This document shows positions 33,438 through 43,672 of a DNA stretch of 64,000 nucleotides, piece after piece. How positions within the stretch are numbered: the first letter of the stretch is position 1; the number at the start of each line of letters is the position of its first letter. Under the pieces are notes generated by a model. The model had not been told where the DNA came from and did not search any database. It saw only the letters and a list, made by a program, of their open reading frames with translations. The DNA is from Deroplatys truncata. Lineage: Eukaryota; Arthropoda; Insecta; Mantodea; Mantidae. The stretch spans positions 40,415,501-40,479,500 of the forward strand of contig CM060989.1 of assembly GCA_030765065.1 (NCBI GenBank), in the 5' to 3' direction. The position numbers and the translations under genes are program-made.

Positions 33438-34153
33438 GGGTAGTTAAATTGTATTCGAACCCACTTGACCTTCTGCTCTCAAACAGGCAGCATATCTCGT
33501 GTAAATATTCTCGCTCACTCTCCGAAGATCAGCAGCAGAAATTCTTGTGATAAAACGCCTCATTATGATCAGAACATTGGAGTGTGGTGTGCGATAAGTG
33601 CTAGAAGAATAGTAGGGCCCATATTCTTTGATGAAACAATAAATGCAGAGCGATATCAGAGGTTAACTCTGAGACCTTTTTGCAATCGCTTGACAGAAGA
33701 AGAGAAATCGTAAGGTTGGCTCCAGCTAGATTCTGCAACAGCACATACGGTTGCCGAATCATTACATGCAATAAGAGAGGTGTTGGATGACAGAATAATT
33801 AGTGTTGATTTGTGGCCCCCTCGTTCCCCTGACCTAACGAGTTGTGATTTTTATTTATGGGGTTCTTTAAAAGACAAAGTGTATCGTTCCAATCCTCGCA
33901 CACTTCAGGAACTTAGAGAAAACATTGTGCAAGAAATCACAAGAATCCCTGCTGCTGAGCCTCGGAGAGTGAACGAGAATATTTGCACGAGATATGCTGC
34001 CTGTTTGAGAGCAGAAGGTCAACATTTCCAGCATCTATTATAAGGTAAGGATTTTAGTCCATCTCTGCCGGCGTAATTTCCCCGGCCGCTGCCGGTTGTC
34101 TCGTGCAGTAGAGAGAGGCCGCGAGTGGGTTCGAATATAATTTAACTACCTTA
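33438..34153 (+). mobile_element. Mariner-like element (family M3), deleted
   Basis: Terminal inverted repeats: GGTAGTTAAATTGTATTCGA at the left and its complement, ending AATTTAACTACC, at the right, matching for about 27 bp. TATA-like flanks occur at both sides. At 716 bp it is too short for a full transposase gene. Confidence 0.85.
33465..34046 (+). pseudogene. M3 transposase, catalytic half with one stop
   Basis: The frame reads IGVWCAISARRIVGPIFFDE, ERYQRLTLRPF, then WLQLDSATAHTV (second catalytic Asp), DLWPPRSPDLTSCDFYLWGS (third Asp), KDKVYRSNPRTLQELRENI and the end EGQHFQHLL. This is the mariner-type DDE domain of a group common in insects, whose N-terminus carries a different helix-turn-helix from classic mariner. 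The two open parts (33465-33713 and 33780-34043) are in the same frame and are split only by a TAA around 33711. The first catalytic Asp and the DNA-binding domain lie in the deleted part. So little decay suggests recent loss. Confidence 0.88.
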
Positions 34154-34283
34154 TAGTTCTCATTAAAAAACAACCCGTAATAGCCCTTAAGCTACGACAA
34201 AGCATACACTATGAAAATATTCAATTATAGACACTGTAAAATTAGTACATTTTACTCCAGTAAGTATGTAATATTTACATATA
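34154..34283. other. Short spacer
   Basis: AT-rich; nothing recognised. Confidence 0.4.
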
Positions 34284-34820
34284 CGAGGCGTGCTTTTAAA
34301 GTTCCGTTTTATCACTGCAACGCCGCAGTCGCGAATTTGAGTAAGCGCGATCACTTCTTCCACTTATTAGGTAGTCAGACGCAGTTGTGATCGAGCGTCA
34401 CTTTGTGTTTTCCTTTTATTAGAGTGTTTCGAAATGTTCAAAGCAATCGAACGACCCAGCGACTGTGAACTCATATCAGTGATTCGTTCTTTGAATGTTA
34501 CGCCAGCAAACATTTATCGCCAACTGTGAGAGATTTAGGTATGGGGAAACAACAATGAGCCGCAATGCCCGGCCACACACAGACAAACGTACTCAAGATT
34601 TGATAGCATTATTTGGTTGAGAACAATTCGACCACTCTCTTTCATTCCGAATTTGGCACCAAGCAGTTTTCATCTGTTTCATCTGAAAAAAATTCATTGG
34701 TGGAGAACATTTCAACGACGATGATGAAACAAGAAGTGCAGACTGGTTTTCATCAGAGGTGGCATCATTCTTTGACGAAGGCGAATAATGTCGGTGATTA
34801 TGCGGAGAAATAGTGTAAGG

Positions 34821-35484
34821 CAGCGGTTTCCAAACTTCTTGCACACACGACCCCCTTTTCGATAATGAAATTATTGGCGACCCCTCCATTTACTTCGCTG
34901 CTTAATTAATTTGCAAGTTTTCGCTCACACTGCAACAATTTAAGTGCAAGGTTAAAGGATAAATTAATTGAGCTTTCTTCAGACCAATGTTTAAAACTGA
35001 CTTTCCAGAAGGAAGATGTGTATCAGTTCTGGCTAGTAAGAACAGAGTATCCTTGTGTCTGCCGTACTAAACGTCCTTGTTCCATTCTGTTCCTCATATC
35101 TCTATGAAATCGGATTTTCGTCAATGATGAACATCAAGACTAAATCTAGGAATAGATAATGTGTGCAACTAACATACAGCCAGACATTGAACGATTAATT
35201 AATAGCAAACAGGCTCATACTTATAGTTTAATGGTTTACTTAAAATTGTACGTGTGCATTTACTGTGAAATTGTAGTATTAATATGCTTCTTAGATACAA
35301 AACATGATTCTGTTTAAATGTAATATGTAATAGGTGACTAAATTCCATTTTCCCCATTGTTATAATAATAATAATAATTGACAATAAAAATGATTTATTA
35401 ATAATTTCAAATATCCACTGCGACCCTCCAAGTAAAATAACGCGGCCCGTTTGAGGGTCGCGATCCACAGTTTGGGAACCGCTG
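34821..35484 (-). mobile_element. hAT element inside M2 copy 2
   Basis: 664 bp flanked by a perfect 8-bp duplication GTGTAAGG (34813-34820, 35485-35492), the hAT signature. Inverted ends are CAGCGGTTTCCAAACTT and inverted CAGCGGTTCCCAAACTG. Position and duplication prove it inserted after M2 copy 2. The strand is nominal: the transposase remnant inside reads on the plus strand. Confidence 0.93.
35020..35170 (+). pseudogene. hAT transposase dimerisation-domain remnant
   Basis: Reading plus with one frameshift: YQFWLVRTEYPCVCRTKRP, then LFLISL, then YLYEIGFSSMMNIKTKSRNR. hAT transposases end in a dimerisation domain with a FWxxxxxEYPxLxxxA block and a (Y)LCExGFSxxxxIKxxKRNR block; both are here in order and spacing. 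Upstream catalytic sequence is absent, so this is an internally deleted element. The ancestor was probably of the SCAND3/ZBED5-like branch, inferred from the CExGFSxxxxIKxKxRN wording. Confidence 0.75.
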
Positions 35485-35579
35485 GTGTAAGGTAATGAAT
35501 AATAAACTATTTGGAAAATAATTTGCGTTATTTTTTAAAAAGTTATAGGTATTTACCCTAAAAACACGCTTCGTAAATC

Positions 35580-36423
35580 TCAACTGTAGGTCATTTTTCG
35601 TAATTACGTATATAATCTTTAACAATTTTAGTAATTTTTAGGTCATCAAAACCCGGGTCCTGATGATAACTCAAATTTGCTATAACTGCCACACAGTGGC
35701 CCAGCAAACTCGCCCCCTTGTCCTTGAGTGCATAGCTTAATAGCGAAAGAGTCGCAGCAGGTGCGCTGACAAAGAAGCGTAACGCATCTTTAGATGGCTG
35801 TCGCGGAACTGTACATATAAGTAATTCTCCTTGCATCATACGAGACAGAGAGCAAATAATTAAAGCTGCTGTGCAGGGAAACAAAAACAAAAATCCAATA
35901 TGGCAGCGGTTCTCAAGACAGGCCACTCCTACGTGCACAGCTCTAACACCCTTTCAGCCACGGTAATAATAAAGAAAACGCTTCTGCGAGTTGGTGGGGG
36001 AGAATTCGCCCGTTACCATGGTAACCAAACATGATTTCTTCATAATGTTCTCTTCTCAACATTCCTCTCTTTCTCTCTTCCCTCGCGAGAGCATCTCTTT
36101 CTCTTCGCTTATATTTTGTTTTTCTTTCCTTCTCAGATGTCTCCAGGAACGCCCTTCATTTCGTTCGGTAGCAAACGATGCAAGCACAACCTATTAACAG
36201 CATCAGAGAAGAAGCGAAGCGTGGGAGAACGTTATTAGCCCTAAGCTACAATATAATAAAGGTCTATAAAATTAAAGGAGCCAAAGTGGAGACAGCGTTC
36301 TGCTTTTTGTTTTCTTCCTACAAACGGCAACTTTCAGTAATTTTTGGGGAGGAGTGAATGGAGCGAAAATCAACAACGTACAGCATAAAGTGCACCAGCA
36401 GATGTTTCCATGCTTTCTAGTGC
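35580..36423. other. Unassigned sequence
   Basis: A 115-codon minus frame (35591-35938) spans a GC-richer stretch but has no domain I recognise. CAGCGGTTCTCAAGACAGG at 35903 resembles a hAT end, but no partner end was seen. A T/C-rich stretch lies at 36050-36130. Confidence 0.35.
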
Positions 36424-36425
36424 TA

Positions 36426-37081
36426 CGAGGGCAGTCCCAGAAGTACCCGACCTGACGTATATATAGCGTTTGTTTCAAACAAATGACTATGGTAGAAAGT
36501 ACCACCTTTATGAAGCTTAAGTTTTGAAGTTTGACGATGCTATGTTGTTTAGTAAATGTTTGGCAGCCATCAAAAGTGAACTCTCTCAGCGAATTTGTAA
36601 ACATGGATGAAACTGGCCATCGTTATGTGATAAAATACTTTCATTTGAAAGGTCTTAGTCTAACTAATATTAAAGCTGATCCAGATTCTACTCTGAGGGA
36701 GTCTGCTCCTTCGTTTACAACAGTAAAATATTGCGTGGCAGGGTTTAAATGAGGCCGTACGAGCTGCCAAGACGAACATCGCAATGATCGACCAAATGAG
36801 GTGACCACGCCAGAAATTGTGAAGAAAATCCACAAAATGGTATTGGATGACCGTCGACTGAAAGTGCATGAGCTAGCCGACATCGTAGGCATTTCAAAAA
36901 GTGCTATACATCGCACACTAACTGAAAATTTAGACACAGAAAGCTGTGAACAAGGTAGGTGCCGGGTTTACTCACAATGGAACAAAAGTAGCGTCGTGAG
37001 GATGTTTCAGTCGAGTGTATGGCGATGTTTCGCTGCAATAAAGCCGTGTTTTTGTGTCGATTCATAACCATGGATGAAACG
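36426..37081 (+). mobile_element. Mariner M1 copy B, 3'-truncated
   Basis: Starts CGAGGGCAGTCCCAGAAGTA after TA (36424-36425). Similarity to copy C stops right after the MDET codons near 37081. It supplies the N-terminus missing from copy A. Confidence 0.88.
36604..37081 (+). pseudogene. Mariner M1 transposase, N-terminal half
   Basis: MDETGHRYVIKYFHLKGLS is the start, followed by SAPSFTTVKY and VAGFKxGRTSCQDEHR in mariner order (the first helix-turn-helix). Then come VTTPEIVKKIHKMVLDDRRL, VHELADIVGISKSAIHRTLTE (second helix-turn-helix) and FQSSVWRCFAAIKPCF, ending in a MDET (first catalytic Asp). A stop follows VAGFK and a frameshift lies near 36945. The second and third catalytic positions are gone. 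The N-terminal bipartite DNA-binding domain is the best preserved part of M1 in the window. Confidence 0.9.
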
Positions 37082-38274
37082 CTATCGATTTCTTATTGCA
37101 GCAACAACTTTAACCTTCGTCTTCATGTCGCTGATGAAAACTCTTATATATATATGAATGCCGTAGCTGTTGTCCAGTTTAATCAGGTATGCAATATGCA
37201 ATCCTTCACACCTTCCTCAAGAAGGCCAAATTATATTGTTGTTGGTTTAGCCTTTTTTGTGTACCAGAGGTAGTGAAGCTCTTTCGTAGAGGTTTACCAT
37301 TGTTCATTGGTTAGTTATGAAGTCTCTGAATTGTTTTTCAGGCCAGTGACATAGAGCGCTGATACCGGTCGGGCGGAATCAAAAGTTGGTTACCCGAAGG
37401 CGGAAACCTCACGAAGGAAAACACTATGGTGATCTGGAGGAATGGGCCAGTTTTTATGCACAACAGTGTACCTTAGCCAATCAGGGTAAAGCGAAAGGAA
37501 GAGGAGCGCGTAAGATTACAAAAAAAATTAAACTGAGTTTTATTTATGGACGCTCTTTATAGCGTCCCATTCTATATTGGGCGTGAAAGACAGGAAATTC
37601 TGTTCAGAGGCCTTTTTAACAGCCTTGAGATTCTTTTACGTACCGTAAATCTACGACACGGGACCACTGGCTTTACCTCCCTTCCGAAGGAAGCATGCTA
37701 AGAATCTTTACGCCCGAAAAAATCACGCAAGAGTATGTATCAGCGAGGGAAGGTTATAAGAAACGGGGTTTAGTTAAGTATTTTTCCGTGGTTTTTCCTT
37801 GTCCCCATCAAAAAATAATTTAGTAACTCTCAGCTAAATGACTCCGAATTCATCTGAGCAACATTCATTCATTTCATTTAGACCTGATTTTGCCGAGTGT
37901 TGCCACATATTAAACTTCAAGTTGATTTTATATATTATTCTGAGCTTATTTATTGACTGTAACATTGTTCTCGATTTCACTCCTGATTATATGTTGGAAT
38001 GCAAGATATTAAGTATAAATTAATATTTTTCTCATTTTTGGAAAAAATGGCACATATCTGCGTGTATTTTGAAGTATACAATGCAAATGATGGAATTAAA
38101 AATGCTGAGGAATAGAATAACTACCAAATATACAACTTTATTCTTTATTAGAAATCATTTTTAAAAGTATTTAATGGGAATAATAATGTGGTGGTGCTGG
38201 TGATATATTAAAAGAAATGATACCTAATTAGGAAAGGAAACTTGAGAAGGAAACGTTATAGGCCTAAAGTTAGG
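37082..38274. other. Unassigned sequence
   Basis: No gene recognised. A patch at 37360-37450 (GGTCGGGCGGAATC) is SINE-like in tone but has no clear A and B boxes. Confidence 0.35.
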
Positions 38275-38408
38275 GTACTTCTGGCATTTGGAGTTATGAG
38301 GGCTGAGGGAAACCTCATCAGGGAAGGCCGTCCTGGCGGGATTTTAACCGCGAACCTCTCGTTCACGAGTCCGTTCCTTAACGACCTTGGCTACCCGCGT
38401 CTGTACAT
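38275..38408 (-). mobile_element. tRNA-derived SINE, family S2 copy 5
   Basis: Minus strand: GGGTAGCCAAGGTCGTTAAG (A-box region), GCGGTTAAAATCCCGCC (B box, one base off), GATGAGGTTTCCCTCAGCCC and CATAACTCC. Confidence 0.75.
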
Positions 38409-39862
38409 ATATACATACGTATATTATTTTTAGCTATATATACATATATGAAGCAACATACAATACTAGCCACAAACAAACTAATAAAATAGCTCATTAA
38501 TGTAATAAGATATCTAATTCAAAGCTTCTCAGCATCAACACATTAATAATTTCTTTCTTTAATATATCTGGTTCTAAGTTCTACTTGCTATGTATTTTCT
38601 TTGCTAATATTGTAGTATAATAATTAAGAGGATGTTAAAACAGTATATTCATAATGTACACATGATAGAGAACAAGCATATAACATTATAGCATATAAAA
38701 TATAATATGAGGAGGAAAGACCATTTTTGGCTGTATAGCCAGTAATATAAAATTACGAGAAATGCAGTAGTATCTACGTAAGCATGTAACGAACCTTGAA
38801 TTCATAATTAAGATGTTGGAAGTCTGTAAACATATATATGTAACAAACTGTTATTGGATAGTAGCACCCATCAAGTACATTGATACATGCCTATAATTCA
38901 AATACGTAGAAGAACGTTTGGAAGGAACGCTAACAGAAGCTTGTCAGTGTTCGAGCAGGAAAGTAGTTTTAGACGCTAACACTACGTATTTAAAGTCTAT
39001 CAGTTATACATATTTTAACATAACAAATGTAATAGTGAATTGTGAATATTGTACGTATGTGGTTTATCTAAAATGCAAGTGAAATAATTAACAGAATACG
39101 TGTGTGCAAAATATTTTAACATGCTCCATACCCAACCCTCTCCGACACAAATACAGCAGCCGTGGCATAATTATAAAATTACAACATAGCAACACACACA
39201 CACACAAGAGTACAGATACACCATCATCAGATTACAGTCTACGAGAACGTCTAGATACGTCACGAGACGACCTACAGGTACATAATACAGCATCCATCAT
39301 CACCAATGTAGTAGGATTCTACCAGGAAACTGCTGCATGTTTTGATTTGAAGCCCTCTCTAGTAGAACACAGAGATCGAGCGAAGACTTTTCGTGATAAT
39401 TCTTTTATATCCTTCACTTAAGCTATGATCTATCAGTAGATTAAACGACGTGATAAATAGGCTGTGATAATAAACCCTGCTCGTTTATGAGGTGATAGCT
39501 AACTGAACACTCGTTTTAATAAGCTTCTGATGCCAAGTCTTTGCTCAGTTAAGCAGAAATGCATCTGTAGTGCCTTACGGTTACTTACTTCAACGTGATT
39601 CAAATTTATACGAGGACATCGATGATTTCACCCATAATTGCACATTTCATACCATAAAGGTCGTTGCAATGAACATGCAGTTCAACAAAGGAAATGAATC
39701 GCTTTTATTACACACGCGATTAAGGAATGCTGAGCTATGTGTGACCCGGATTAAAGTTGGTTATACCTTAAATAAACACATTTAGTTCAATAAGTGACAT
39801 TCATATTTTGCTTCTTTCTACCTTTAGTAACGAGAAAATCCTGACGAGTAGAAAGTTATCAA
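38409..39862. other. AT-rich unassigned sequence
   Basis: Very AT-rich to about 39100. A (CA)n run lies near 39192-39206. The 105-codon plus frame at 39104-39421 has no recognisable domain. Confidence 0.35.
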
Positions 39863-39880
39863 TTTTTACTTTCTCTACTA

Positions 39881-40689
39881 CAGGGAGAGCCAAAAAACTA
39901 CGAACCGGCTGCGCGGTGTTTTTCTGTCCGCGTTCTCGGCGCTCGTTGCCGTCTGCAGCTATCATAGAAAGGCGCGGATGAAACCACACAACAATTTTAA
40001 AACTACTTTTAAAGGCTTTACTTACCAACTTTATGAGAGGAGATGCTGAAACTGGCCACCGTCGTTGTCCATACATTTTTGACACCTCTTTAGGAAACCA
40101 TCCATCACTCGCCAATTTTTTTCGAGTCAGCAGTTGAAGCCTGTACATATGTGAATAAAATTTTGCCCCCCCCTTTTTTAGAGAATTAACAGCCAGGGAG
40201 CGTGATTTTACCTTTTTTCAACAAGATTCCTCAACAGCCTTATACGGCCAATATTTCGAATGAGAACAATTGAAAGTGTGTTTGAGGACAGAACTATTAG
40301 TACAGATTTGTGGGCCCCTCGGTCCCCCAACCTAACCCCCTGCGATTTATATCTCTGGGGTAACTTAAATCAAAGTATACAAGACAAACCCACACACCCT
40401 GGAAGAATTAAAACAAAATATCCCCAGGAAATTGCCAGCATTTCTCAACGTGAACTACGGCGAACGGTGGATAGTTTCCTAAAGAGGTGCCAAAAATGTA
40501 TGGACAACGACGGTGGCCAGTTTCAGCATCTCCTTTCATAAAGTTGGTAAGTAAAGCCTTTAAAAGTAGTTTTAAAAATGTATGGTTTCATCCGGGCCTT
40601 TTTATGATAGCGGCAGACGGCAACGAGCGCCGAGAACGCGGAGAGAGAAAAACACCGCGCAGCCGGTTCGTAGTTTTTGGCTCACCCTG
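39881..40689 (+). mobile_element. Long-inverted-repeat mariner derivative (M4), copy 1
   Basis: 809 bp flanked by TA (39879-39880, 40690-40691), with ends CAGGGAGAGCC and inverted CAGGGTGAGCC. The arms are inverted repeats of about 220-230 bp (39881-40110 and about 40460-40689) and include the last codons of the transposase in both arms. Copy 2 at 61113 has shorter arms (about 150 bp), so here the inverted region has grown by duplicating the coding end. It inserted at the TA of a HEL-X terminal hairpin. Confidence 0.88.
40200..40541 (+). pseudogene. M4 transposase C-terminal fragment
   Basis: The frame (40260-40541) reads ESVFEDRTISTDLWAPRSPN, LTPCDLYLWGN (third catalytic region, with PN in place of PD), IASISQRELRRTVDSFLKRC and ends MDNDGGQFQHLLS. 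Upstream, about 40205-40260, decayed sequence corresponds to the second Asp region (FxxQDSxTAxTAN). The ending GQFQHLL parallels GQHFQHLL in M3 at 34020, so M3 and M4 are related families. No DNA-binding domain is present. The Asp of the SPDL motif is changed to Asn here, but the catalytic Asp in PCD(L/F) remains. Confidence 0.85.
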
Positions 40690-40784
40690 TACTTATCCAC
40701 CTATAACAAGTTGAGAAACTGCATTCCACCCAAAAATTCGATACCTGCCGAGATAAAAAACAAAGAACATGTATGTCTGTTAGT

Positions 40785-41960
40785 GTACAGGAGTTATGAA
40801 AACATCTACTACACCAGCAATGGAGACACTCTTGAACCTGACTACACTAATGAAGGAGGCAAGAATGGCACTCTATAGACTCCAACACGCTAAGGAACTG
40901 AGAATCCCTGAGATATACTCAGGTTTGCTAAGAATTAGGAAATAAATAGGAGATGCATCTTTAGAAATGCAGTCATACCATATAATTCCAATTAAACACT
41001 ATAAAGAACTTCAGGGTCACCTGAAGGTTGGACCAATAAAACTCTGGAAACTCCTGAGAAAACGTTGATTTGGTTTACAGATGGCTCAAAGCATGGCTCA
41101 GGAACAGGATCCGGAGTCTATGACATAGGACCAGTTTGCAAAAGTTTTTTTTCCCTTGGCTGAATATGCTACTGTTTTTGAAACAGAAATTTATGCTATT
41201 ATTCTATGCATACATGAAACTATAAGGAGATTTTTCACTGGTAAACAGATCCTTATCAAGCACTTAAGGTTCTAAGTAGTCATAAGGTAACATCAGAACT
41301 GGTTTTAAACCGCATAAACATGCTCACAAGTTTGGCAGAACAGAATGAAGTTCAATTCATCTGAGTGCCGGGTCATAGTGGCATACAGGGAAATGAAAAA
41401 GCTGATAGCAGCTTCACAATTTATTGGACCAGAGCCGGCTCTAAACATCTCCAAGTTTAGTAAGAGAGGCTATTAAGAACTGATCCAAAGTAGAACATCA
41501 TGAAACCTGGCTTGAAACTCCAGGAAACAAACATGGTAAACTACTTATTAGAAAACCATGTAAGAAAAGAACTGTAAGCTTACTGAAATGCAACACAATT
41601 CATCTGAGAACAACTATTACATTTCTCATAGCACATGCTCCTGTGAAAAAGCATCTTAACACGATGGGAATGTTTCAGAGTAACTTATTTTGCAAATTGT
41701 GCAAGAAAGAAACTGAAACAGCGAATCACATTGTATGTTCCTGCGAGGCCTTGACTTACAAGAGATATATTGCTTTTGGGAAAATGTTTTTAGAGCCAGA
41801 AGAATTTGAAGCCATATCTGTTACGACACTGTATTCCTTGGTAAAGGGTACAGGCATAATGAATTGGCTTTAAAAAGATACAGATAGCACAATAAGCCCA
41901 AGGCTGAAGTGCATCCGGAACAATCACGGAAATCTCTATCAAACAAGAGAAGACAAGGGT
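40785..41960 (+). mobile_element. LINE L1b copy 2
   Basis: Unsplit sister of 23125-25770, running from GGAGTTATGAAAACATCTAC to AACAAGAGAAGACAAG. It serves as the empty site for the Tc1 insertion (CTGACTACACTAATGAAGG). Confidence 0.8.
40855..41875 (+). pseudogene. LINE ORF2 tail, RNase H to C-terminus
   Basis: In order: EARMALYRLQHAKELRIPEI, LIWFTDGSKHGSGTGSGVYD (first catalytic Asp of RNase H), FETEIYAIILCIHET (Glu), an interrupted SDSQAAL equivalent, VPGHSGIQGNEKADS, and the open end at 41643-41873. That end reads KKHLNTMGMFQSNLFCKLCK, HIVCSCEALTYKRY and MNWL. The C-x-x-C plus H-x-x-x-C arrangement is the zinc-knuckle-like tail of RNase H-bearing LINE ORF2. Frameshifts and stops occur (e.g. 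near 40944, 41129 and 41250). It is older than or as old as copy 1, judging by similar decay. Confidence 0.85.
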
Positions 41961-41984
41961 TGACCATCGTTCTCTCTTGGACAA

Positions 41985-42235
41985 CTCCTGCGATGATCGA
42001 GTCTTCGTCCCAAGAAATGTTAGGTTGTGGTTGGCTAGCCACCCTCAGGATTTGTGTCTGTTGGAATCGTTAGGGACCCCATCCTCGTTCGTATATGGCA
42101 CCCTCCATTCTCCCCTTCATCCCTTTCTCCCAAGGGTCACGTTGGAAGCAAAAAGACCGCACTATGGCCTACGTGCGATGCTGTGCTCCAGTTACCAGAG
42201 GCCTTCTGTTTGACTACTGACAATGGAATGTTATA
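41985..42235 (+). repeat. Dispersed repeat R5, copy 2
   Basis: GGGTCACGTTGGAAGCAAAAAG and surroundings match 32406-32540 inverted. It follows LINE copy 2 directly. Confidence 0.45.
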
Positions 42236-42236
42236 A

Positions 42237-43672
42237 AAATCTGACGTGTTACATTCACTTAACTTTCTTTACCTTCTGTAGTTTATTATGGATATGCAAA
42301 TTATTCTTACAAAGGTTTATTTTTCTTTCTGCTTCATTTTAATCGAAATAAGCCTTTGCAGAAAGTGCTGCATTACGCATTTCGTTGTATATACAAAGGG
42401 AACAGCGACAGTCAAATGTTTAAGAACTGGACGCTATATGCTGGCCTTAAAATTCCATACTCTTTCCATGCAATCGGGAGAAACAAATGAAAATCACGGG
42501 ATATAAAAAGAATGACAAATTATGAACAAATGGAACCATCAATAGCGGATATCTCGGAAATGGCTAATACCACAAAAGGTTATTTGAAATAAATTGTGTG
42601 TTTTAAAGAGATCTACATTTTTCGTGTAATAGGTTTTCGTCTATCGCTTAACGTTTGCCAGTTATACAAAATTCCTTCCGAATGAAGATGTCTTTACAGG
42701 CTATTCTCAGAAAATTTTATATATATGTATATATATATATATAGTTACATTTTGGGGTGAGGTCCAAAAGGTTCCCAGCAAATTATTAAATTTTAATCAC
42801 CCCAACACGCACATGGAGGAAATGTAGCTCAGAAACGGCGAGAGGACCAGGACCTTGGTGTCTACATTCAGCTGAAGAGTGAGGTTTTTTTAACAAAATA
42901 CACAGATTTCACATCACAGACATTACCTGCGATTTATTGATAGAACTCTTTGTAGCCCTACATTACACACAGGGAATAAAGGATTGAGGGGAGATGCCAC
43001 GTTGTCGAGGACTGCCCACACGCAATCTAGTCCTTACTCAAAAAGTGAAGCTAATACACAAAGAAGTAACGCTATCTATCTATTTTCCCCCCTCTATCCA
43101 ACCCTGGCTAGGCACGCTGGCGGCATACCAGACAGAGATTCCAACAGAGCCTACTCTCTCTAGCGTGGTCGGCGCCAAAGGAGAAGGCTCGTTCAGCCGA
43201 AAGAAATAATAAATCACCCCAATAATACTATCGAAAATGCGACGCAATAATGTGTCTGGTATTACAATACCTACCAATACGCCACAATATGTATTGTATG
43301 TATAATTTGTCAGGTGAATGTATTTAATATCAGGTATTTTAAACAAAATCGTTAGTCATTTTTATAAAATATTACAAAAAAGTTCCATGTAAAGCGTAAT
43401 TTGATATGAGGGATTTTCTTAAAAATCTTCCGGTGCTTCTTTGAAAGATATTGAACCTAAATACCAAATTTGGTATTTATTGGACTTTTCGTTTTTTGAG
43501 TTATGCTGTTCATAGACACACATACCTATACGCACATGGGCCTTTTTCTAAAAACCCCTTTTTTATTCAAGGGGTATGAAACCATGTACTTCCGATGAAA
43601 TCTCGGAAACGAATTTTAGGGTGGAATGCAATATCTTCTCTACCTATTAAGTACCTGTTAGACAAAATAAAA
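42237..43672 (+). mobile_element. HEL-X copy q with a foreign insert
   Basis: Starts AAAATCTGACGTGTTACATT, 5' motif ACTTTCTTTACC. The family sequence runs to GGCTATTCTCAGAAAATTT (42720), resumes at about 43290 (ATAATTTGTCAGGTGAATG) and ends with a degraded hairpin at 43630-43672. Confidence 0.85.
42721..43290. mobile_element. Unclassified insert in HEL-X copy q
   Basis: About 570 bp of foreign DNA starting at an (AT)n run. AATCACCCCAA occurs at 42795-42805 and again at 43212-43222, bracketing 406 bp that end GAAAGAAATAATA. This could be a target duplication around a retroposon, or chance. No domain in the 71-codon frame inside. Confidence 0.4.

Larger units (their letters stand above)
34284..35573 (+). 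mobile_element. Mariner derivative M2 copy 2, split by a hAT element
   Basis: TA at 34282-34283 and 35574-35575; ends CGAGGCGTGCTTTTAAAG and inverted CGAAGCGTGTTTTTAGGG. Without the 664-bp hAT insert and its extra 8-bp duplication it is 618 bp, close to copy 1. It has the same internal join, with MSR followed directly by NARPHT-type sequence (34555-34590), then FDHSLSFRIW-like and ADWFSSEVASFFDEGE-like C-terminal remnants. Confidence 0.88.
39863..40748 (-). mobile_element. HEL-X copy p: 3' end split by the M4 element
   Basis: TTTTTACTTTCTCTACTA (39863-39880) is the terminal hairpin arm; after the insert come degraded hairpin sequence and GCATTCCACCCAAAAATTCG (40721-40740). The rest of the copy is lost near 40750. 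Confidence 0.7.

Noticed and set aside
35591-35938. 115-codon minus frame in a GC-richer stretch
   Set aside because: No domain, no repeat copy to compare, no splice or promoter evidence; left as unassigned.
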